Assembly: GCF_002362255.1 (NCBI RefSeq)
Contig: NZ_LPVV01000001.1
Location: 210,459 to 274,458, forward strand
Length of the DNA: 64,000 bases
Direction of reading: 5' to 3'
Origin: Microbacterium sp. SZ1
Lineage (GTDB): Bacteria > Actinomycetota > Actinomycetes > Actinomycetales > Microbacteriaceae
Shown here: one piece after another, positions 60,342 to 64,000 of the stretch
Layout: every line of letters starts with the position of its first letter
Position numbering within the stretch: position 1 is the stretch's first letter
Program-made: the position numbers and the translations under genes
Notes under the pieces: model-generated
The model's database searches: none
The model's input: only the letters and a program-made list of their open reading frames with translations
Told to the model about the DNA's origin: nothing

Positions 60342-61202
60342 TCAGCGCAGGAAGAGCGAGGCGTCCGGACGTGGCGAGGGCACGGCATCCGCGTCCGTCA
60401 CGACGCGAGCGCCCTGGATGAACGACGCCACCTCCGCCCCCTGCGCGATCTTCGCCGGGTGGGGGCCTGCGGCCAGCGTGCGCGGCAGCCACTCCGTCGG
60501 CAGGGGAGAGCCGGATGCCGCGATGACGAGGTTTCCGAAACGGCGGCCCTTCAGCACCTGGGTGTCGGCGAGGATACCGATCTCGGGCAGCACCTCGGCG
60601 ATCGTGGCGACCTGCCTGCGTGCGAACGCGAGACCGGGGCCGTCGGCGACGTTGACGAGCAGCACGCCGGTGGGCGCGAGCAGAGCACGCAGCTCACGGT
60701 AGAACTCGACGCTCGTGAGGTGAGCGGGGGTCTGCGCGCCGGAGTAGACGTCGGAGACGACGAGGTGGCACGACCCCTGCAGTGCGGCGGGCAGACGGCC
60801 GACGCCTTCCCTGGCGTCGCCGATGCGCACCCGGATCGCGGCATCGCGGGGGAGCGGAAGATGCTCCTTCACGAGAGCGGCGAGCGGCGCCTCCAGCTCG
60901 ATGACCTGCTGCCGCGAGCCCGGCCGGGTGGCGGCCACATAGCGGGGGATGGTGAGCGCGCCCGCGCCGAGGTGCACCGCGGTGAGAGGGCCGTCGCGCA
61001 GCTGGTCGATCACCGCTCCCATCCGCACGATGTACTCGAAGTGCAGATGCGTGGGGTCGTCGAGGTCGACGTGCGACTGCGGAGTGTCGTCGACGATGAG
61101 CTCGAAGCCGCTCGCGAACTCGGAGGGGATGATGCGGGCGATGCCGCCATGGTCGAGACGGGTCTGCGGATGCTCGGTGTCGCGCGCTCTCGTCCTGCCC
61201 AT
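60342..61202 (-). CDS. Spermidine-synthase-like aminopropyl/methyltransferase-fold protein
   Basis: 286 residues. Rossmann fold of the spermidine synthase family: HLGAGALTIPRYVAATRPGSRQQVIELE holds the glycine loop and acidic Glu, RIRVGD-like VRIGDAREGVGRL, and the conserved VVSDVYSGAQTPAHL after the fourth strand, where the catalytic Asp lies. It lacks the N-terminal extension of polyamine synthases, so it may be a spermidine synthase-like protein of unknown substrate. TAGTCT ends 6 nt before the ATG. Confidence 0.82.
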   Translation of the reverse strand: MGRTRARDTEHPQTRLDHGGIARIIPSEFASGFELIVDDTPQSHVDLDDPTHLHFEYIVRMGAVIDQLRDGPLTAVHLGAGALTIPRYVAATRPGSRQQVIELEAPLAALVKEHLPLPRDAAIRVRIGDAREGVGRLPAALQGSCHLVVSDVYSGAQTPAHLTSVEFYRELRALLAPTGVLLVNVADGPGLAFARRQVATIAEVLPEIGILADTQVLKGRRFGNLVIAASGSPLPTEWLPRTLAAGPHPAKIAQGAEVASFIQGARVVTDADAVPSPRPDASLFLR

Positions 61203-61232
61203 GCTCTGAGACTACGCGCTCGCCCGCGTCGA

Positions 61233-62495
61233 TCAGCGGGACTGGTTGCCCACCGAGCACGTCTCCTGGTCGACGCTCTGCCCGGAGATCTCGGGAGGCA
61301 GCGTCGCACGAGGAGCCTCCGTCGGCGCGGGCGTGGCCGACGCTTCCTCTGTGGGAGCGGGCTCCGTGGGCTCGACGAGTTCGACGCTCTGATTCGTCGC
61401 CACGTCGCCCGACAGCGAGACCGGCTCGCCCGCCGCGAGCGCCGCCCACAGCGGCTCAGCCGCCTGCTCGTCGGGGACCACCTTGATGCCCGGGTTGTCG
61501 GGGTCGTCGAGGTTGGGGTACTGCACGAACACGAAGTCCGAGAACCGCACGTCCTTGAGCGCGAGGGCCAGCTGGCTGAGGGTCAGCGGGTTGTTCAGCG
61601 ACTGGCTCGGGACGATGTTGTCGGCGACGGTGTTCGCGAGCCGGAGCACGGTCGAGGGATCGGTGAGCGTCTCTGCGCTGAGGATCTTCTTCGCCAGCCG
61701 CGACATGTACTGCTGCTGATTGGAGATGCGGGCGAGGTCGCTCTCGTCGCCGACGCCGTGGCGGGTGCGGATGAACGCGAGCGCGTCGGCGCCCGAGACC
61801 GTGTGGGTGCCGACGGGCAGGTCGATGCCGGCCTGAGGGTCGCGGATCCCGTCGCCTGCGACGCACACCTCGACGCCGCCGATCGCGTCGGTGATCTCGA
61901 TCACGCCGTCGAAGCTGATCTTCGCGGCGAACTCGATCGGGATGCCGCTGAGGTCGGTGATGGTCTTCGCGATGCACGAGACGCCCGCGTGGTCGAACAG
62001 GGAGTTCATCGGCGCCTTCGACATCGACGAGGCGGTCGAGCCGTCCTCCCGCGTGCACTCGGGGACGCGCACCATCAGGTCGCGGGGGAACGACACCACG
62101 GTGACGTTGCGAGGTGCGGCCGACACGTGCACGAGCAGATTGACGTCGTTGCGGATGCCGTCGTCGGCCTCCTCGCACCGCTCGCCGAGGAGCTGGGTGG
62201 TGATCTCGCCGCACTCGTCCGTCCCGACGACGAGGATGCTGAACGCCTTGTCGTCCGGGTAGGCGCCGAGTGCCGGGGGAGCGGCGTCGCCGCCGTCCTC
62301 GAGCGCGACGGCGCCGTCCCCGGTGCGGTTGAGGAGGTCGGCCGCGACGAAACCGCCGATGGCGATGGCCGATACCAGAACCACGCTGAGCGAGATGCCC
62401 AGGATCTTCAGGAAGGATGAGAGTGCCGTGGGCGTCGGCAGGGTCGCGTGGCGTGCGACGGTCGATCTTCTCGTGTCATCCAGGGCGCCTGACAT
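61233..62495 (-). CDS. LytR-CpsA-Psr (LCP) family cell-wall glycopolymer ligase
   Basis: 420 residues. One membrane segment near residue 35 (ILGISLSVVLVSAIAIGGFVAA), then the external LCP domain: FSILVVGTDECGE, GIRNDVNLLVHVSAAPRNVTVVSFPRDLMV with the conserved Arg/Asp residues, and ALAFIRTRH with the lipid-phosphate binding Arg. It attaches secondary cell-wall polymers to peptidoglycan. The C-terminal 60 residues are a Pro/Thr/Glu-rich tail. TAGGCT ends 7 nt before the ATG. It is divergent from the sugar-binding lipoprotein gene. Confidence 0.9.
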   Translation of the reverse strand: MSGALDDTRRSTVARHATLPTPTALSSFLKILGISLSVVLVSAIAIGGFVAADLLNRTGDGAVALEDGGDAAPPALGAYPDDKAFSILVVGTDECGEITTQLLGERCEEADDGIRNDVNLLVHVSAAPRNVTVVSFPRDLMVRVPECTREDGSTASSMSKAPMNSLFDHAGVSCIAKTITDLSGIPIEFAAKISFDGVIEITDAIGGVEVCVAGDGIRDPQAGIDLPVGTHTVSGADALAFIRTRHGVGDESDLARISNQQQYMSRLAKKILSAETLTDPSTVLRLANTVADNIVPSQSLNNPLTLSQLALALKDVRFSDFVFVQYPNLDDPDNPGIKVVPDEQAAEPLWAALAAGEPVSLSGDVATNQSVELVEPTEPAPTEEASATPAPTEAPRATLPPEISGQSVDQETCSVGNQSR

Positions 62496-62564
62496 GCGGC
62501 AGAGCCTACCCGTCGAGCCTGGCGGAGCCCGATGTTACGGGTGCATGACGTTTCCGGGAGCAAC

Positions 62565-62593
62565 TTGCAGGGAATTAGTTAGTCGTGAATACT
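62565..62593 (+). promoter_or_regulatory. Promoter of the sugar ABC operon
   Basis: TTGCAG (62565-62570), 17-bp spacer and AATACT (62588-62593), within an unusually AT-rich patch containing TTAGTTAGTCGTGAA. The dyad-like spacer could bind a LacI- or ROK-type regulator, which is not in this window. Start is about 55 nt downstream. Confidence 0.5.
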
Positions 62594-62652
62594 TTTTCCT
62601 ACGTGGTAGGCAGCACCCGAGCCCGCCAGGACGTTCAAAGAGGAGATCCCTG

Positions 62653-63948
62653 ATGCACAAGCGCATCCTTCCGGTCGTGGCGCTCGGCGCTGTGGCCACC
62701 CTGGGCCTGGCGGCCTGCGCCGGCGGAGCCGGTGACGACAACGGCGGAGCGGTCGACGGCGAAGGCCAGGAGCTCACCGTCTGGATCATGAAGGGCACCA
62801 ACCCCGACTCCAGCGCCTTCTACGACGAGGTCTCGAAGGCCTTCGAGGACGAGACCGGAGCGACCGTCACCATCGAGGAGATCCAGTGGGCGGACGCCCA
62901 CGACCGGTTCGTGACCTCGATCGCCGGCGGCACCACCCCCGACATCGCCGAGACCGGCACCACCTGGACCGCCGAGTTCGCCGACGCGGGCGCGCTCGAG
63001 CCGCTCGACGAGTACGTCGACGCCGAGAAGGGCCTCCGCGACGACCTCGTCGAGGGTCTCGCGGTCGCCGGCACCTACGACGACGAGCTGTACGGCATGC
63101 CCTGGTACGCCGGAGTCCGTTCGCTCGTCTACCGCACCGACGTGTTCGAGGAGCTCGGTCTCGAGGCTCCGAAGACGTGGGACGACATCGTCGCCGCCGG
63201 CGAGGCCATCAAGGCCGCCAAGCCCGACATGCTGCCGTTCCCCGTCCCGGGCGACGCCGAGTTCCAGGTCTACCCCTGGGTCTGGGGCGCCGGCGGCGAG
63301 GTCGCCACGCAGGACGGCGGCGAGTGGACCAGCGAGCTCGACAGCAAGGAGTCGCAGGCCGGGATCGAGTTCTACACGGGACTCGCGACCGAGCACGGGT
63401 TCTCCTCGGCGGGCGCCACCACCTGGAAGGAGACCGACCTCCGCGACGCCTTCACGCAGGGCAACGTCGCGATGATGCTCTCCGGCTCGTGGACCCCCAA
63501 GGCCCTCATCGAGGCCGCACCCGACCTCGACGGCAAGATCGGCGCGGCCGTGATCCCCGGTGAGGACGGCGGCATCGCTCCGTCCGTGCTCGGCGGCTCG
63601 CACCTCTCGGTGTTCAACACGACGAAGAACGCCGACCTCGCGTGGCAGTTCGTCAAGCTCATGACCACGGGCGAGTTCGCCGAGAAGTGGGCGGACGAGA
63701 CCGGTTACTTCCCCGGCGTGCAGTCGGCGATGGAAGAGGCCCTCGCCTCGACCGACCCGCTGGTCGCTCCGTTCGCGGAGCAGATGGTCGAGGGCGGCGC
63801 GTCCGTGCCGGTCACCCCGAACTTCGGTGCCGTCCAGGCCAAGAAGACGACCAACGCCATGATCCAGGCCATCCTCAGCGGGCAGAAGGACGTCGCAACG
63901 GCGACGAAGGATGCCGCTGCTGAGATGACCGAGCTGCTCAACCAGTAA
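62653..63948 (+). CDS. Sugar ABC transporter extracellular binding lipoprotein
   Basis: 431 residues from ATG 62653, AGGAGAT upstream; open frame reaches 62323 but without an RBS. Lipoprotein signal ends GLAAC (Cys 22). Family 1 solute-binding protein: LTVWIMKGTNPDSSAFYDEVSKAFEDETGATVTIEEIQWADAHDRF and APKTWDDIVAAGEAIKAAKPD, with VGGSHLSVFNTTKNADLAWQFVKLM, typical of maltose/trehalose/oligosaccharide receptors. Permease genes should follow beyond the window. Confidence 0.92.
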   Translation: MHKRILPVVALGAVATLGLAACAGGAGDDNGGAVDGEGQELTVWIMKGTNPDSSAFYDEVSKAFEDETGATVTIEEIQWADAHDRFVTSIAGGTTPDIAETGTTWTAEFADAGALEPLDEYVDAEKGLRDDLVEGLAVAGTYDDELYGMPWYAGVRSLVYRTDVFEELGLEAPKTWDDIVAAGEAIKAAKPDMLPFPVPGDAEFQVYPWVWGAGGEVATQDGGEWTSELDSKESQAGIEFYTGLATEHGFSSAGATTWKETDLRDAFTQGNVAMMLSGSWTPKALIEAAPDLDGKIGAAVIPGEDGGIAPSVLGGSHLSVFNTTKNADLAWQFVKLMTTGEFAEKWADETGYFPGVQSAMEEALASTDPLVAPFAEQMVEGGASVPVTPNFGAVQAKKTTNAMIQAILSGQKDVATATKDAAAEMTELLNQ

Positions 63949-63970
63949 GACAGTTAGGCAATATCACCCC

Positions 63971-64000
63971 ATGTCGATGGTGCACGCGCCACTGCCGGCC
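63971..64000 (+). CDS. Possible start of the sugar ABC permease gene, cut by window
   Basis: ATG at 63971 opens MSMVHAPLPA and runs off the window without a stop. Position right after the binding-protein gene suggests an ABC permease. Ten codons are too few to identify it; only the context supports the call. Confidence 0.35.
   Translation, partial: MSMVHAPLPA

Overview
The window reads as a chromosomal segment of a high-GC Gram-positive actinobacterium, most likely Microbacteriaceae and probably Microbacterium or a near relative. This rests on high GC, frequent GTG starts, the protein types encoded, actinobacterial gene neighbourhoods (ccdA-resB-ccsB behind a histidine phosphatase and a TlpA lipoprotein; a 63-residue HTH protein next to a 32-residue bTHX-type ribosomal protein) and dispersed short GC-rich repeats. 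I see no rRNA, tRNA, CRISPR array, insertion sequence or prophage. Genes are dense and mostly housekeeping or transport.

Layout. 1-6201: FUSC-type membrane protein (cut by the window edge), M20 peptidase, MFS exporter, RtcB ligase preceded by a small ORF with its own promoter and terminator, a small coiled-coil membrane protein and a VOC protein. 6233-11013: siderophore-iron locus, with a siderophore-interacting flavoprotein divergent from a lipoprotein, two FecCD permeases and an ATPase, and two DtxR/IdeR-like boxes between the divergent genes. 11033-19404: small membrane protein, AlkA-type glycosylase, a receiver-less winged-helix regulator behind a leaderless Cys/Met-rich leader ORF, a GNAT protein, sbcDC, an MTA/SAH-type nucleosidase and nadE. 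19479-26851: a 1,156-residue nuclease-helicase, GNAT, upp, tadA, a CDF transporter and proC. 26897-29511: ktrAB-type potassium uptake and an ArsR-type regulator. 29725-34675: cyclase-family hydrolase, HTH protein, bTHX, rhodanese, glutaredoxin-like and Dabb proteins, then an amino-acid ABC operon. 34811-39838: a second ABC importer operon on the minus strand and a TSUP permease. 39995-47342: aspS, a small DUF5684-type membrane protein, then the cytochrome c maturation cluster. 47359-53544: 2'-5' RNA ligase-like protein, menC, a PadR/HAAS pair, menB, menE and a methyltransferase. 53609-57834: histidine kinase, response regulator, and an ABC ATPase plus FtsX-like permease. 57902-64000: ComB-like and DUF3054 proteins, a SprT-like metalloprotease, a repeat-rich hypothetical, a spermidine-synthase-like protein, an LCP-family protein and the lipoprotein of a sugar ABC transporter cut by the window end.

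Regulatory features. About twenty genes have a TANNNT-like hexamer ending exactly 6-7 nt before the start codon, as expected for leaderless transcripts. The most striking case is the 33-codon leaderless ORF ending in a Cys/Met/Arg-rich tail upstream of the winged-helix regulator gene; it looks like a sulfur amino acid attenuator. Several palindromic or dispersed repeat families lie between genes, and one copy has become coding sequence at the C-terminus of ResB.
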